Shown piece after piece: positions 1 through 12,565 of a stretch of DNA of 64,000 nucleotides. The notes under the pieces are model-generated. The model was given only the letters and a program-made list of their open reading frames with translations, did not search any database and was not told the origin of the DNA. How positions within the stretch are numbered: the stretch's first letter is position 1; each line of letters opens with the position of its first letter. The stretch spans positions 1,297,671 through 1,361,670 of the forward strand of contig JANPWX010000077.1 of NCBI GenBank assembly GCA_024734555.1. Direction: 5' to 3'. The position numbers were made by a program, and so were the translations under genes. Source of the DNA: Trochalopteron elliotii. Lineage: Eukaryota > Chordata > Aves > Passeriformes > Leiothrichidae.

Positions 1-2247
1 CTTTATATTCAGAATGATTTATCCAGTAACATATTAAAAGTATCACAGTGGAAATTTCACATCATTCAGCTATTTTCTATTCCACCCATAAAACATCATG
101 TGAAACAAAGATAATTCATATATATGTAATTTTTTAAATGTTCTCTGGAATACATTTATATGCCCATCCATTTACTGATACTTCTACAAGGCGAATTGTG
201 TTCTATGATATTTCTACAAGGTAAAGTGTGTTCTAGAACAAATTTTAAGGGCATACCATGTTGTGCAGTGGCAGCGTTATTGGCTTTGGCTTGCGCTTCT
301 AGGTCAACGAATGGTTGTTGAGACACATAGTCATGTTTTCTATTGTTCTGAAGAGTGTAGATGTATTATGATTTAGGATATTCATCACATCTATGCTTTT
401 TAGCTATTTTTGGGCTTTGAATTCAGGAGATTTTTATCATCTCTTAGCAACATGGCATTCAACTCTCAAAGGCCAGGAACCATCTTTGAAATGTCCCACT
501 TTAGTCTAAAATTCACCCTGTCAACTGAATATGTCCCCAGACTACTAACGGTGCTGATCAGAGCACTATTGATTCTGAAAGAGAACTTCAGTGCCTTGTT
601 CATGCCTGAACTCCAGAAAAGAGGCATTTGGATGTATAGATCTGAAGCTGAATAAGTTTCTTCTTTGTTGCTGCCTTAGAAAGCAGCATATTTTTAATGA
701 TATGATTATAATACTATTTTCTGGGACTGTAATACCATGAATGAATAAGATAATAGTTCGGCACAGCAGCATTTCTATCTCCTACATAATTAAATGAACC
801 ATAAATGTCTAGTGATGTCCTAATTTTGTTTGGCTTTGAAATCCACAATATAGAATAGATTCTTCTGTTCAATCTTTTACATGTGTGAGCAGTTTCTGGG
901 AGTACTTTTCATCTCTTTCTTTCTTACTTTCCCTCATCTCAGAAATATGTTTAAGCTTTCTAAATAATAAAATATTGTTTACACAAACTTGGTAGGATGT
1001 CCAGATATTAAGGAGGTCCCATATGTTTTCTTGTGTATGACAAAGAAATAAAAATTGTTAAAAAGTATTATATTCACTTAGATGGAACTTTACACATTGC
1101 AAATATGTAGATTCTTCTAAATATAATTTTCCCCTCTTGATTTGAGAGCAAAACGATTATTATAAAAACCCAAACAAACCAAACCCAAATCCCTATTTTT
1201 TTTTCTTCAGGTTAGAAATTACTTCTAAGTAATTTTGAATTACACAAAGCTTGTAAATAGGTGGAAAGAAAAATCATTGTGTTAGATGTTTCAACAAGAA
1301 AAATACAGAACTTAGTGTAATAAGCCATTTCATATGGAGAAAGCAATTAAAGCAAATGGAGAAGATCTTAGATTTGCTAGCAACCAAAAGCTTACTTTAA
1401 GTAAGTGCTCTTCAACTGTAATAGTTCCAATAGGTCTGAAAACCAGGAAAAATCAGGACTGGTTTTATTTTTGAAGATTTAGCAAAATAATAAATCCAGA
1501 ACAAAAACACTTACCAGACAACAAAATAAATTGTAAAATAGAAAAAAAGTAGTGTTTGTTTCAAATTTGACTTGAGTTGAAAAGTGTTTGGAAATAAATC
1601 AGTGTCCTCTGATTTATGCATTAGGATAAGGTATTTCTACATTTTTTTTAAATTACAGATATATTCACAGATGAGCAACTTAAGTATGCCAATAAAACCA
1701 ATGCTGAAACACCTTCCTAAGTTCAACTCTGTGGAAAAAGAATATCAATATCAAATACAATCAAAAAGACAAAACCCATATTCTTAAAAAATTCATCATA
1801 AATACAAATTATATTTTATATAACATTGAAATCAAATTTCTTATTTAATTAACTATATATATTGTATAACTTAGATTTTTTTTTAATTGATGGCTATAAA
1901 AATATGTAGCATATATTTTTTTTTCCCTGGATTATGTAAAAATCACCATTTGTAAGGGTATTGAGGCATTGCTATTCCTCTTAAACTAAATATTTATTTA
2001 AAATATATATAAGCATTTAGATGGTTAGTATAATTTCCATCTTCCAATCTCATCCAAATCAGTGTGTATATTCCTATCAGAAAAATTTGCTGCAAAGTAA
2101 ACCGATTCAGATTTAACCAAAAAAATTCACAGAATTAAATATTTCCAATTCATTACCAAGGGTATTCATCTTAGGTCGCACTTCCTTTTCTTTGTCACTC
2201 TTGATTGGGTTTTTTTCATTTGTCCCATTCAATTGGAACAACTCTCT

Positions 2248-2298
2248 TTATTATTATTATTATTATTATTAATTATTAGTATTATTATTGCTATTATG
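2248..2298. repeat. (TTA)n trinucleotide microsatellite, interrupted
   Basis: Uninterrupted TTA units run for about nine copies, then continue with single-base interruptions (AATTATTAG, GCTATTATG). This is simple replication-slippage DNA. An 81-codon open frame crosses it and reads as a leucine/isoleucine run, which is a by-product of the repeat. Confidence 0.9.
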
Positions 2299-4463
2299 TG
2301 TATGTTTTTCTTAATCTATGAAGCAATGTGGGCAGTATCAAGGCTACTACGACTCCTCCAGTATGTGAAACATTTTAAGTATAGTACTAAACTTGTTAGT
2401 TTCTATGGAAACACGTTTATAAGACATAACAGACTATGTGTTTACAGAAACACCAAAAACGAACATAAAATAGTATGAACTTGACAGATTCATTAGGGAT
2501 ACTCTTGTCAGAAAGATCCTTTTATGGCAGAAAGAATGTACTTCACAGTCATGGTTAGATGAGTTGCTAGACAAAGAAGGCTGAAAGAATAATGGAAGAT
2601 ATGGAACAATTCAAGCTTAGAGATTTGTAGCGATCACTGCAAGGTTAATATTTCACAAAATGGAAGTACCTGTTCAGTTCCTTTTTAAACTACGTAAAGT
2701 GAATTTTCATATTAATTCATCAGATGTCACACAGAAAATGGCAGTCCAGTGTCTAATAATTATAATTCTGGCAGTTAGAATACTATTCACAAAAATGAGA
2801 TTTCCTACCTAAATATGTTATTTTGCTCATTTATTTGCTCATTTACACTTATCTTCCCCTTTAGAACCATTCCATGTTTTTATACAGTTTCATGATTACT
2901 TGAATAATGGAGAACAAGGTTCCAGGTTCTTCTCCTGAGGTGGAACCCCATAAATAGTTTTCAAGAATATCCCCTTCAGAATGCAGGAGTTGTTCTGAGC
3001 CATCAAACTGAGATAGGTTTACTAATCAGGAATTATTCTCCTTGAGCAAATAGATTAAACGTTAATCTATTAGAAAGTGTACACTACCATTCATTCCACT
3101 TTGTGTTAAGGAAAATTTCTATACCTGCAGGGAAATTCCAGCTCAATTGTTTATTTAAAATTCAATGATGTCAGCATGACTGGATGTGCATACTACATTG
3201 AGTCTCTCAAAAGTGTAGATGAGATAGGTATCTTTCAGTTTAAAGCAGTCTGAGGTTTACAGTCAAGGTATTCCCAAGTCTCCTGAGATGGTAGTGTTTT
3301 TCAACTTAAGTTGCAGCAAAACTATGTGCAAACTATACTTCTGCCCCCCCCACCAAAAAAAAAAAAATTGTAGACACAAAACCTCATAGACAGTTTAAAT
3401 ATTTTTTAATTCTTCATAAGTACTCATTCTAAACATTATTTTCCCTGTTGATGAAAAAAGACTGTTTATGTACATGAAATTGAATTTGTTCCTATGGTCA
3501 CAGGTATTCTGACAAAACAATTCATGCAGCACACAGAGCAATCAGTTTATCTAACCTAAAATCTATTCAAAATTATTAGAATAAAATGTTTTCAGTATTT
3601 TATTATTTTCTGATTTTATCTTATTGTTGCTATACAGTTATGCTTCTTAATAATATTCCATAGTAATTTTATTAGCTAAATGCAAATATTTGGCATAGGG
3701 TATTTTAAACTTTCTTCCCTATCTCCTGTTGTGTTATAAATAATTGTCTTAAAATCCTTTTCTTCTTCTGAGTGTTTTATTTTTCGTCATTATATCACAA
3801 ACTGAACTGAATTATGTATACATTTCTTAAAATACGGTATTTCTTTTCATTTGTTTGAACCTGTATCCTTCCTGTATCTCAGTTTAGTTATCTTGATGTA
3901 ATTTGTATAAATAAATAACAATGCTGAGCCAACCCCCAGAAATATACATTGAGAAAAACAAACTATCAGCTCTTCTTGACCACATCTCATTATTTTCCAG
4001 CTTGTCCTGGGAGTTGCTGTGGTATTCACTGTAGCTTTTCCTACTGGTTTTATGCTAACAAATTTTATTTTCAGGTCAGACAATGAAATCATTAGGCAGT
4101 TATTTCTCATGCAGATCTTTTATATCACTCAAAAATGGTATAATAATTTCACATTTCATAGGAATATTAGAAGATATGATTAATTAAAAAAAAGACTTTA
4201 AAAAATGTGAGCCTAAAATTATAATAAAAAAATTTTGAATCTAAATACACAGGCCATCATCAAAGCACATAAACACTTTACTGATTCATATTCATATGAA
4301 TCTGGATCCATTATCAGTGATTCCATTCCCACATTAACATTACAGAAGTGCAGGTAAAGGGAACTTCCTCTTTAACCTGCTAGTTTCCTTCTGCTACTCT
4401 TAGCATTTGTGCAGCTGCATCATGAACTAGATCTGTAAGTACATAGTTTCTGAGAATTTACTA

Positions 4464-4531
4464 TTTTATTGTATTGTATTGTATTGTATTGTATTGCATT
4501 GTATTGTTTTGTTTTGTTGTTTTGTTTTGTT
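4464..4531. repeat. (ATTGT)n pentanucleotide microsatellite passing into TTTTG units
   Basis: Six or more ATTGT units are followed by one ATTGC variant and then by TTTTG/TTG units. The array is short and imperfect, as expected for an old pentanucleotide microsatellite. Confidence 0.9.
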
Positions 4532-4546
4532 TAGATAAGTTTTGCT

Positions 4547-4619
4547 AATTTGTTATTGCATTCATTTTGAAACAAACTAATTTTGAAACAAATTTGTTAT
4601 TGCATTAATTTTGAAACAA
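4547..4619. repeat. Local direct duplication of about 28 bp
   Basis: The block AATTTGTTATTGCATT followed by ATTTTGAAACA occurs twice with one mismatch, the copies being separated by a short third piece of the same block. It lies directly after the ATTGT microsatellite and probably arose by slippage or template switching. Confidence 0.75.
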
Positions 4620-7600
4620 GCTCCCAGAAAATGTAAGGTAAAACAAGGTTGAAGAGCAGTTGTCAGTTATGCCCTATTAAGGAAAACAGGCAACTTCAAC
4701 ATAATTCAAGTACATTTATTCTTAGGGAAGAATCTTGGTCTCATTAGCCTTAGAAACCAAGGGGTAATTATTTGTAATTGCTTCACAGATCAATCCCACC
4801 TTCACATTCTAGCAAGTAGAACACTGAACAATTAAATGGAGAATAAGACTTACTTCATGCTTTAGCTGTGTGATTTCTTTTCTACAAGAGCAGGATATAA
4901 CACTTCAAACTACATGAAAAAGGAATTTTCTGGGAACAAATATGTACAGTAATTAGAGACAAGAGTTTAAATAGGAGGAGAAAAATTTCGGTGGAGGGAG
5001 CAAGCATAGCTTTAACTTTTTAGGTTTTCTGAATGACAAACAGTGGTTCAGACATCTCTCTTCCCCTTACCATTTTTCTCTTATTTATATAAGGAAGTGC
5101 TACTCAGGCATTCATAGTTTTAGTCTCTGTGTTTGTTTTTCTCCAACTCACTTTTCAAGTTGAAGAAGGGGTAGAGAAACCTGACATTTTCGTAAGAAAG
5201 TGGATTTGTTTTTGTAATATTGCAGAAATCGAAACTGAAGTACCATGGATTCAAAATTCCTCAAATGAGTAGGCTACAGCAGCCTCAAGCACATTAGTCA
5301 TTAGAAACCCTAATTCTGTGTGTACTCTCTTACAAACATTAATTCTCCTGGGCAAATAATTAGGTTGACTCACCCTCAATGTTCACTGTAATTCAATATG
5401 AATAGATTATTTGTCTAATATATCAAATTCTATCAGGACCTATCATCTATTAAAAATGGCCTTCCTCATTTCTCTAAATCACTATGATGCATTCATTCTT
5501 CTTATGTCTTAGCTCATAACTTACATTCCACAGCCATTCCCAAATATTCTATGTTCCCTCCCCCTCCCTATACTTCCTACAGCATGCTCTTATATATTGG
5601 GGTGCTTCTCTTTAAAGCAAGAAAATTTTCTTTCTTTTTCATGGAGGAAAACTTCATCTTTCCAGATTGCAGCAGTTTTCATCAGTTGCTAGTCCCTGGT
5701 TCAGACACAGGTACATTCCTATCTGGCTGCAGACATAGAACAGAGGCTAAAACAATCTGAATACTTTTTAAAGTTGGATAATTGCTGAATGTAGGCAAAA
5801 TCTTAAAAGCCAGAAGTGAGAGCTTTTTTCAGAAACTGTGTCATTTATCACATCTCACAACAGCTGCAAATATCTATAGCTGATCTAATAGCTATATATT
5901 TATTTTCCATTCAATGTCTCCATGTTTTAAATACATCATATGAATACATTCATAAATATATGGAACACATTAAAAATGTATAACAACTATGCACATCAAG
6001 ATGTGTTATTTTTTATATAAAGAAAGATCACACAATTTATTTTAGGCTTGCAGTCCTAATTCCTTAAATTTCTCTTTCCTACTCTTACTTTTCTGGTACT
6101 TGACATTTTGCTGTTGTTATTAAAGTGTCATCCATGTTGAAATTATTTATGAACTTGTCTTTCTGAGATGGTTTTGGTGCCTGACTCTCCAAACCATTTG
6201 TTGTTTGTTTTCTTGTTCTTCTAAAGTCCAGTAGTAGTAAAGTAAATAATCCCTTTATTTAAACAAAAATTTAGAAACTAGAGGTTTACTCTACATCATC
6301 CTGACACAAATATAATTTCTTGGGAAAAATGATCTTATGTTTCTCTACATGCAAGATGAAAAGAGCATTAAAGTTGAGAAATCAACTGCTGAATTATTTA
6401 AATGCCTATATTAAAAAATACCTATATCATTTCCCAGGTAATTTAATATGGCTTCATTTTAAAATTATTTATTCCTCAGTCTTTGTAACAGTGCTACTAT
6501 GGTACTGTTCTGCTGCACTGTCATCACAATACTTCTAGGTGTTTTGTGAGCACTTTCTTCCCAAGAAAATTGATGTAGACTTTTAAGAATATGAAGAGTA
6601 TTTGAGATGTGAATCCCGCCTTCACATGGTGCCCACACTGTTCCTACACAATAATTTGCTTTAAACACAGAGGTATTCCATCACTAACTATTCTTGTATG
6701 CATGTCCTCCTCAGACAATAATCCAATGTGTCCAAGTACTGGGGTTGTAAGGCAAGGTCAGTGTTGCATTTAGTATTTTGAAAGAAAATTTTAATCCAGT
6801 TATGAGATTTGTTTTGGAATAGGGCACTTACAACTTGGTATCTTTACTTGTATTGCATGCATTTACCTGAATTTACATACATACTAAGTCTATAAATTCT
6901 TATTGTAGTCACTGTAGATTTAGTAAACACAGTTATTGGATGAGAAAAGTAATTTTATCTAAAAGTTTAAGGCTTGACTCAGTTGCTTCTACATAAGATG
7001 AAGTTTGAGATACCCTTTGGCAACTTACCTCACAGTAAGCTGAGGTTTCAGGAGCATGATGATTTTCCAAAGCATATCTATCAGATCAGGAGAGATTTCT
7101 CAGATACTCCAGGGCAGCTCAAAATGTCAATACCTGTTCAGAAAGTTTAATCCTTCCCCTAATAGCTGTTAGTCTGATCTATCTGTAAATACTTTCTACT
7201 ACACAGATCCTCAACCCAACTTCACAGTAGGTTGTACAATTTTCAATCCTCATTTCAGAGAAATGGTAGTGACAGAGACACACAAAATCATTCTGTTTCT
7301 TGTGTATTAATAACCTACCTTACTTTATGTAATAGATCAATTATAGGGAATCCTTGATGCTCAGCACTCTCAAGCCACTAAGGAGATTCTTATGGGGATC
7401 TGTATAACATTTGTAAATTCTATTTCACAGAATGGGGTATTTGATTTAGGGAATTCATGTTAATGTTTTAGATAACTATTAAAGCATTCCTCCTAAATTA
7501 ACTGTTTAATATTGTTGATGGAATACAAATAAATCATATTGATTGTGGGGGCCAGGAGGCTTCTACTTACTTAGTACCAATCTATGAATATGGAACTTCC

Positions 7601-7847
7601 TAGAGAGTCCATTAATATAATGAATATATATATATTTCTCTGCACATGCAGAACTCTAGGTGCTACCTTCAGAAGGAATAATTCCCAAAAGCACACAAGG
7701 ATCATTAAGGAAATTCATTTTACTTGAGTCTCACTCTGATGCTTCACAAAGCTTAAAGTTGTACTTAATCCTTTTTATGTTGATATTTTCATAGGGAATG
7801 CACAGAATCACAGAATCACAGGATCACAGGATGGGTAAAGTTAGAAG

Positions 7848-8089
7848 TTTTGAATGATCTCAGGACCTCTACCACTGAAAGCTCGGAGTGAAGGATGTTG
7901 CTGAATCCATGGTTGTTGACTTCCTTTTGCTAGGTCTTTCTCTCTCCTGCTTGTTTTCTATTTTTTATTTTCTCTCTCTCTCTGCTTCACACATATTGTT
8001 AAATAAAATCTGTATCACTGATTTTGGCACAAGGTCTTGTTTGCACCTCAATTCAGGCAGGCACATCTCTCACTAATCAGACCTTAACA
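7848..8089 (+). mobile_element. 5'-truncated ERV LTR (end of U3, R, U5) inside a CR1
   Basis: This block separates two parts of one CR1 3' end. It aligns with the reverse complement of the LTR at 31629-32031: both share GATG(T/C)TGCTG(A/G)ATCCATGG, a CT-rich stretch, a TTAAATAA poly(A) signal and a terminal CACTAATCAGA block. It ends in TTAACA just before the CR1 resumes. Most of U3 is missing, and I could not find a matching target duplication, so the left edge is a truncation and uncertain by several bases. Confidence 0.7.
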
Positions 8090-8429
8090 GGGACCACAGT
8101 GGGACATCTGGTCCAACTTCCCTGCTCAAGTAGGGTCATCCCTGAGCACATGGGACACAATTTTTTCAAGATGGTTCTTGAATCTCTCCAGTGAGAGAGA
8201 CTCCACAACCTCTCTGGGCAAACTGTTCCAGTGCACGGTCACCCACACAGTAAAGAAGTTCTTCCTCTTATTCAGGTGAAACTTGTTTCTGCCCATTGCT
8301 TCTTGTCCTATTGCTCAACATCACCAGAGGAGCCTGGAAAGATGCTCTTGACCCTCCTTTCAGATATAATTAGACATTGATGAGATGTCACTGTGACACT
8401 GATTATAGCACTCTGGGATCTGACATTCA

Positions 8430-9445
8430 GTTCACAATCCACCCCATTGTCTGCTGATCCAGTCCACACTTCCGAGTTACCTATGAGGATACTGTGACTG
8501 ACAGTGTCAAAAACTTTGCTAAAGCCGAGGTAGACAACACTCTATTCTCCCCCCATCCATTCAACTATGCAGCTGTTTTGATCATAGAAGGCAGTCAGGT
8601 TGATCAAACATGATTTATCTTTCTCTGTGTTGTCTACTACTGACCACCTTCTTGTCATTCTTGTCAATTGAGACGGCCTGCAGAATAAGGTGCTCCATCA
8701 CCTTTCCAAGGATTGAAGTGTGACTGACTGGGTAGTATTTCCCTAGGTCCTCCTTTTTCTCCTTTTTGAAGACTGGAGTGGCATTTGCTTTCTTCTAGTC
8801 CTCAGGTACCTCTCCTGATTACCAGGACAGTTCAAAGATGATTGTGAGCAGCCCAGCTATGGTCTCTCCCAGATGTTTCAGCAGTCATGGATGCATCCTG
8901 TCAGGGCTCATGTACCTGTGGATATCAAGTTTGCCTAAATTTTATCTAAAATAATTCTCCTTTCCCAGGGGAAGGTTTTCTTTCCAGCTTTCCTTTACCC
9001 TGGTAACATGGGTCAGAGATCCCTGACAGTTGATCATCAATGAAAACCAATGCAAAGAAGGCATTGAGGAACATGTGAAGGCTCTGTGTCCTCTGTTGCC
9101 AGGGTCCCTCCTCCATTTATTAATGGCCCCCACTATTCTTCATTTTCTTTTTGTCATTGATGCATTTGAAGAAGCTCTTCCGGTTGTCTTTGACATCCTT
9201 GGCCAGATTTAATTCCAGATGGGCCTTGTCTCATTTCTGCTTACTCTGATAACTTCTCTACCTTCATTACAAGTGGCCTGACCTTCCTTCCACCTTCTGT
9301 GCATTTCCTGCTTATGCTTGAGTAGTGACAGGAGCTCCCTGTTCATCCATATAGGTCTCTTTCCCCTTTGACTGATTTCCTGTTCATCAGGATGCAAGCT
9401 CAGTCCTAAGGAACTTGTATAACTAGAAAATATATTGGGATCCAC
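8430..9445 (-). pseudogene. CR1 ORF2 fragment: linker and front half of reverse transcriptase
   Basis: On the minus strand the first open piece (9445-9209) carries the linker between endonuclease and RT, with the CR1-like phrases RPIWMNRELL and WKEGQAT. Further on, other frames give RT landmarks: DPHKSMGPDG-like text as DIHRYMSPDRMHP near 8910, PVSHTSILGKVME near 8720, and the motif A region YLGFSKVFDTVSHSIL near 8510-8550. In active CR1 the motif A core is LDFSKAFD, so the first catalytic Asp is Gly here. Stops and frameshifts separate these pieces, and the YxDD part is absent. It is a dead fossil of a retrotransposon enzyme that once copied CR1 RNA into the genome. Confidence 0.85.
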
Positions 9446-11146
9446 AAATTATGTAGCCATTACCTCACATCCATGCAGCTGCCTAAATGCAACTAACTGC
9501 ATATGAAGAGATGAATATATATCAAAACTGTAATGCCTAATCATAAAAATGCACAATATTTATTACAGAACTATCTGAAAATAATGATGTAAGCAATTTA
9601 TTATATTATAGTTATCCATATATTATATGTTGTGCATGTAAATATAAATTGCTAATAGCTAAAGAAACTATTATATTAAATAATTATATAAACATCCCTA
9701 AAAACTCCATGAAAAATTTTAACAATTTCAAAATTATGTGCACCCCCTGCATCTCATGGTATGCACATGTGGCATGGCAGCTGGGCTTTGCTGGCAACAA
9801 GGTTAGCACATGAACTTTACTTAAACCTATTGGACAAGAGACTTAGCTATTTAGCAGAACAGAGCATCTTGACCTTAACCTGTCAATCACTGTGAAGGTG
9901 CAGACAAGACAAAGAGCTGCCCAGATGGGCAGATGGTGACTATGAGAGACAGTGACAGCCAGCTGCTTGATTCTGGGTGACAGAGAAGTGGCCTATGAGG
10001 AACCAAGTATTCCCTGATAATCTTTACCCTTATGGTGGCCAGTATGACTCCAGGAGCTTTCAGGAGCAAGATCTGAGATTCCAGAAATACCCAAGACACA
10101 TCACAGAGATCCTTGGCCCAGTCCAAGGATGGTGCATCCCATAGTTGAAATCACCTCACTAATGTTTATGATTTTTGTTCTGAATCCTGACATCTCCTTA
10201 TGGAACAGGGAAAGTGTAATTCATAAAAATTGCATGTATCTAATGTGTGTTGGTGACAAATCCATTTAGTCTCCGCTCTACCAATTTCATCTAAAACCAC
10301 AATGGTTCTATACTCCTTGAGACAATTATGCCCTTCAATTTTTGTGGCCTTTCAGAGAATTTGTTTAGTTGCATTAACATGACAGGCTTCACGTCGAGGA
10401 CAACGATCTAATCATCATCTTTATTCATCTGAAAGAGCAGCCATTTCCAGGACCTGGGTTTTCACTGATTGGGTTAATATGGTTTCTTGACTGTCACCAT
10501 TCCCTTGATCCTTTCTGGTCTTTGTGTTTATTCTGATTAGCCTCAATCAGATGAGGCTGTACAAAACCACATCCTCCATAGGAAAAAAGAGTAAAGACAC
10601 AAGAAGTGTTCTTTGACTTTAAAAGCTCTAAGTTTATTGTTAGCTGCTACAATACAGGATTCTATCAGAGTCACAGAAATTTTCTTTGACTGTAGGAGAA
10701 GGGAATACAGGTGACCTCATCCCTGATAAGTAATAGCTGTGTTAATTACACAATACAGCCTCGTCTCTGATGAGTCACAGCTCTAGCCAATAAAGATAAA
10801 CGTGATAAAAGGGAGTGGGTTAGCTGGTGAGGGGGAATTATGAAGGAGGAGGAAGAGGGAACAATAGGAGGATGATGATGATGAAGAAGACTAATAATCA
10901 GAATCCTGAGGTGAGAGAATCACTGCTGTAAGGTCAGTCTGGGTCTGCAGTTAGAGCCTGTTTTTGGAACCTGCAGTCACAGTCTAGCCAGGTAAAAGCC
11001 TGAAGTCACAGTTTAGTAGGAAATAACCAGCAGTCAGAGGCTGCAAGGGAAACTTGTGTGTTTTTGGGTTTACCAGTTTTCTGTATGAAGCTGTTCTTGG
11101 TTTTATACTGTTTTATATAAGTTACAATGGTTTGTTCCATCTACCA
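9446..11146. other. No gene recognised; partly repeat-like
   Basis: 9446-9740 is AT-rich unique-looking DNA. 9740-10140 and 10380-11100 are GC-richer and have the look of old transposon DNA: an 80-codon minus frame at 9887-10126 without a recognisable domain, AATAAA signals on both strands (near 10630 and 10790), and the small direct repeats listed separately. I could not assign these pieces to a family. Confidence 0.45.
10957..11043 (+). repeat. Imperfect direct repeats around CTG(C/A)AGTCACAGT
   Basis: The phrases CCTGCAGTCACAGTCTAG and CCTGAAGTCACAGTTTAG recur about 32 bp apart. Weaker copies precede and follow them (CTGCAGTTAGAGCCTG, CAGCAGTCAGAGGCTG). The unit is about 30 bp. Such short repeats are often found in LTR or leader regions of ERVs; that placement is an inference. 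Confidence 0.6.
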
Positions 11147-11821
11147 TGTTAAAAACCCTTTTTGGTTCTTCCTGAGTGATTGTCAGGTGTCAATCACAAT
11201 TAGGGGTCCTGCTCATCACTTTGCAGCCCTGCCCTGGTGTCTAGATAGTTCTAGCGAGGATGATGAGTGATTGGCAGGGTCCTGGTTCTCCCCCTCCCTT
11301 GATGTATTGATTGGTTCTATTAGCTGTCTTTTATGTTCTGGGTCACTCCCTTCACCTTCTGGATTGGTTCCAGGCTGTCCCCTTCCCATTTCCCCACCCC
11401 CATACTTAAGGTGCTGTACAGAGAGAAAAGCTGCTTTTGTGGACTCTCTATGGGTGTGTACGAGTCCCGCATGGGCTTAATAAACCCCAGCTGAATTTCT
11501 CACAAGAGTCCTCCCTTTCTTCTTGCCACTGTTCATGCTTCTGCCAAAGGCAAGAACCCACAGGATCTGGGACGTATCACAGAATACAGAACCGTACTGA
11601 TACTGTGGTGTCGGTGCCCGAGCTGGCCAGAAACGGGACACAAGTTTCCTGAGAGACGCACTGCACCACCGCAGGAAACCTACAGCAGGAGCTTGCTGCA
11701 GCCAGAGTCAGTGAATAGGTGAAGTCAGGATGGCCAAACTATAAAGAGGAATAAACCAGGACCCTTTTCACCCTGTGATAAACAAGAAGTCTGTGCCTTG
11801 GCTCATTTCTACCCTCTAACA
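11147..11821 (+). mobile_element. LTR-like segment, boundaries uncertain
   Basis: The segment has LTR-style order on the plus strand: a CT-rich GC-richer U3-like part, a TATA-like ATACTTAAGG near 11402, then CTTAATAAACCCC near 11478 as poly(A) signal, followed by a pyrimidine-rich U5-like part and a CpG-bearing tail (GTGTCGGTGCCCGAGCTGG near 11610). A second poly(A)-like GGAATAAACC and GATAAACAAG occur near 11750-11780. I could not find a target duplication at either end, so this may be two adjacent LTR pieces. Class is not assigned. Confidence 0.45.
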
Positions 11822-12022
11822 AGAGGGCTGCTGCAACATTTGACAGCTTTCCAAAACAGTGCTTGGAAAACAGTGCTGCCTTTCACAGAAACCATGATTT
11901 TATGTGTTCAGAACAGTTCCTCTTCCCTCCTATATATGGTTAAATATATTATTCCTTCTCTCTTTGCAGAACAGTCCAATTTAAAATGAACTCAGTCCAA
12001 TCGTCCAGTTATGGATTTTATT

Positions 12023-12565
12023 TATAGAAGCATAGAGTAGAATCATAGATCCATAGAATCATCAAATTTGCTGAGCTGGAAGGGGCCCATCAAGATCATC
12101 AAGTTCAACTTGTGGCTCTGCACAGGACAGCCCAAGAGTCTTACCATGTGCCTGAGAGCATTGTCCAAATGTATCTGGAACCCAGGCAGGCTGGTGATGT
12201 GACCACTTTCCTGAGGAGCCTGTTCCAGTGCTTAACCACCCTCTGGGTGAAAAACTTTTTCCTGGTATCTGACTTAACCCTTTCCTGACTCAGTTTCATG
12301 TTGTTTCCTTGGGTCCTCTCACTGGTCATGAGAGTAAAGAGATATGTACCTGCCTGTTTGCTTCTCCTCAGGAGGATGTTGACCCCAATGAGGTCTCCCC
12401 TCAGTGTCTTCTCTAGCCTGAGCAATCCAACTGATTTCAGCTGCACCTCATAAAACTTCTCTCTAGACCCTTCACTTCTTGGTCCTTCTCTGGACACTCT
12501 CTAATAGCCTATTACATTGTGGTGCCCAAAACTGCACACAGCACATTCACATCTGATGGCGAATC
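12023..12565 (-). mobile_element. CR1 LINE, 5'-truncated, 3' end intact
   Basis: The plus strand opens with imperfect CATAGAATC octamers (12028-12065), the complement of the CR1 tail, followed by the typical GAGCTGGAAGGGGCCCATCAAGATCATC block. The element therefore reads leftward, and homology fades near 12565. The minus strand holds the ORF2 C terminus. Confidence 0.92.
12141..12497 (-). pseudogene. CR1 ORF2 C-terminal fragment, 118 codons open
   Basis: The frame carries the C-terminal part of the CR1 replicase that follows the RT domain: LLRLEKTLRGDLIGV, then TSERTQGNNMKLSQ, then KFFTQRVVKHWNRL. These match the conserved end of CR1 ORF2 (RLEKRRLRGDLI, TSDRTRGNGLKL, RKNFFTERVVKHWNRL). It is open over 118 codons but has no RT or endonuclease domain, so it can have no enzymatic role. 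It is well preserved, which suggests that this copy is younger than the one at 7.8 kb. Confidence 0.85.

Larger units (their letters stand above)
1..7796. other. AT-rich non-coding DNA, no gene recognised
   Basis: No open frame here exceeds about 90 codons and none shows a recognisable domain, codon bias or conserved motif. The stretch has no CR1 or LTR that I can identify. It holds only the short tandem repeats listed separately. It could be intergenic or intronic; the sequence does not decide. Confidence 0.6.
7801..9445 (-). mobile_element. CR1 LINE, 5'-truncated, internally deleted, interrupted by an LTR
   Basis: The plus strand begins with CACAGAAT-type octamers, the complement of the CR1 3' tail, so the element reads leftward. 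8090-8395 matches the usual CR1 3' region (complement reads through phrases such as GGTCCAACTTCCCTGCTCAAG). From about 8430 to 9445 the minus strand encodes part of the endonuclease-RT protein. The RT part and the 3' end are joined at about 8400, so the rest of the RT domain has been lost. The 3' end is split at 7847/8090 by an LTR fragment. CR1 is the dominant avian non-LTR retrotransposon and is normally found 5'-truncated, as here. Confidence 0.92.

Noticed and set aside
250..310. Possible U4 snRNA-like sequence (TTGTGCAGTGGCAGC)
   Set aside because: Only about 13 bases resemble the U4 5' end; the following bases and the Sm-site region do not match, and no snRNA promoter elements are visible.
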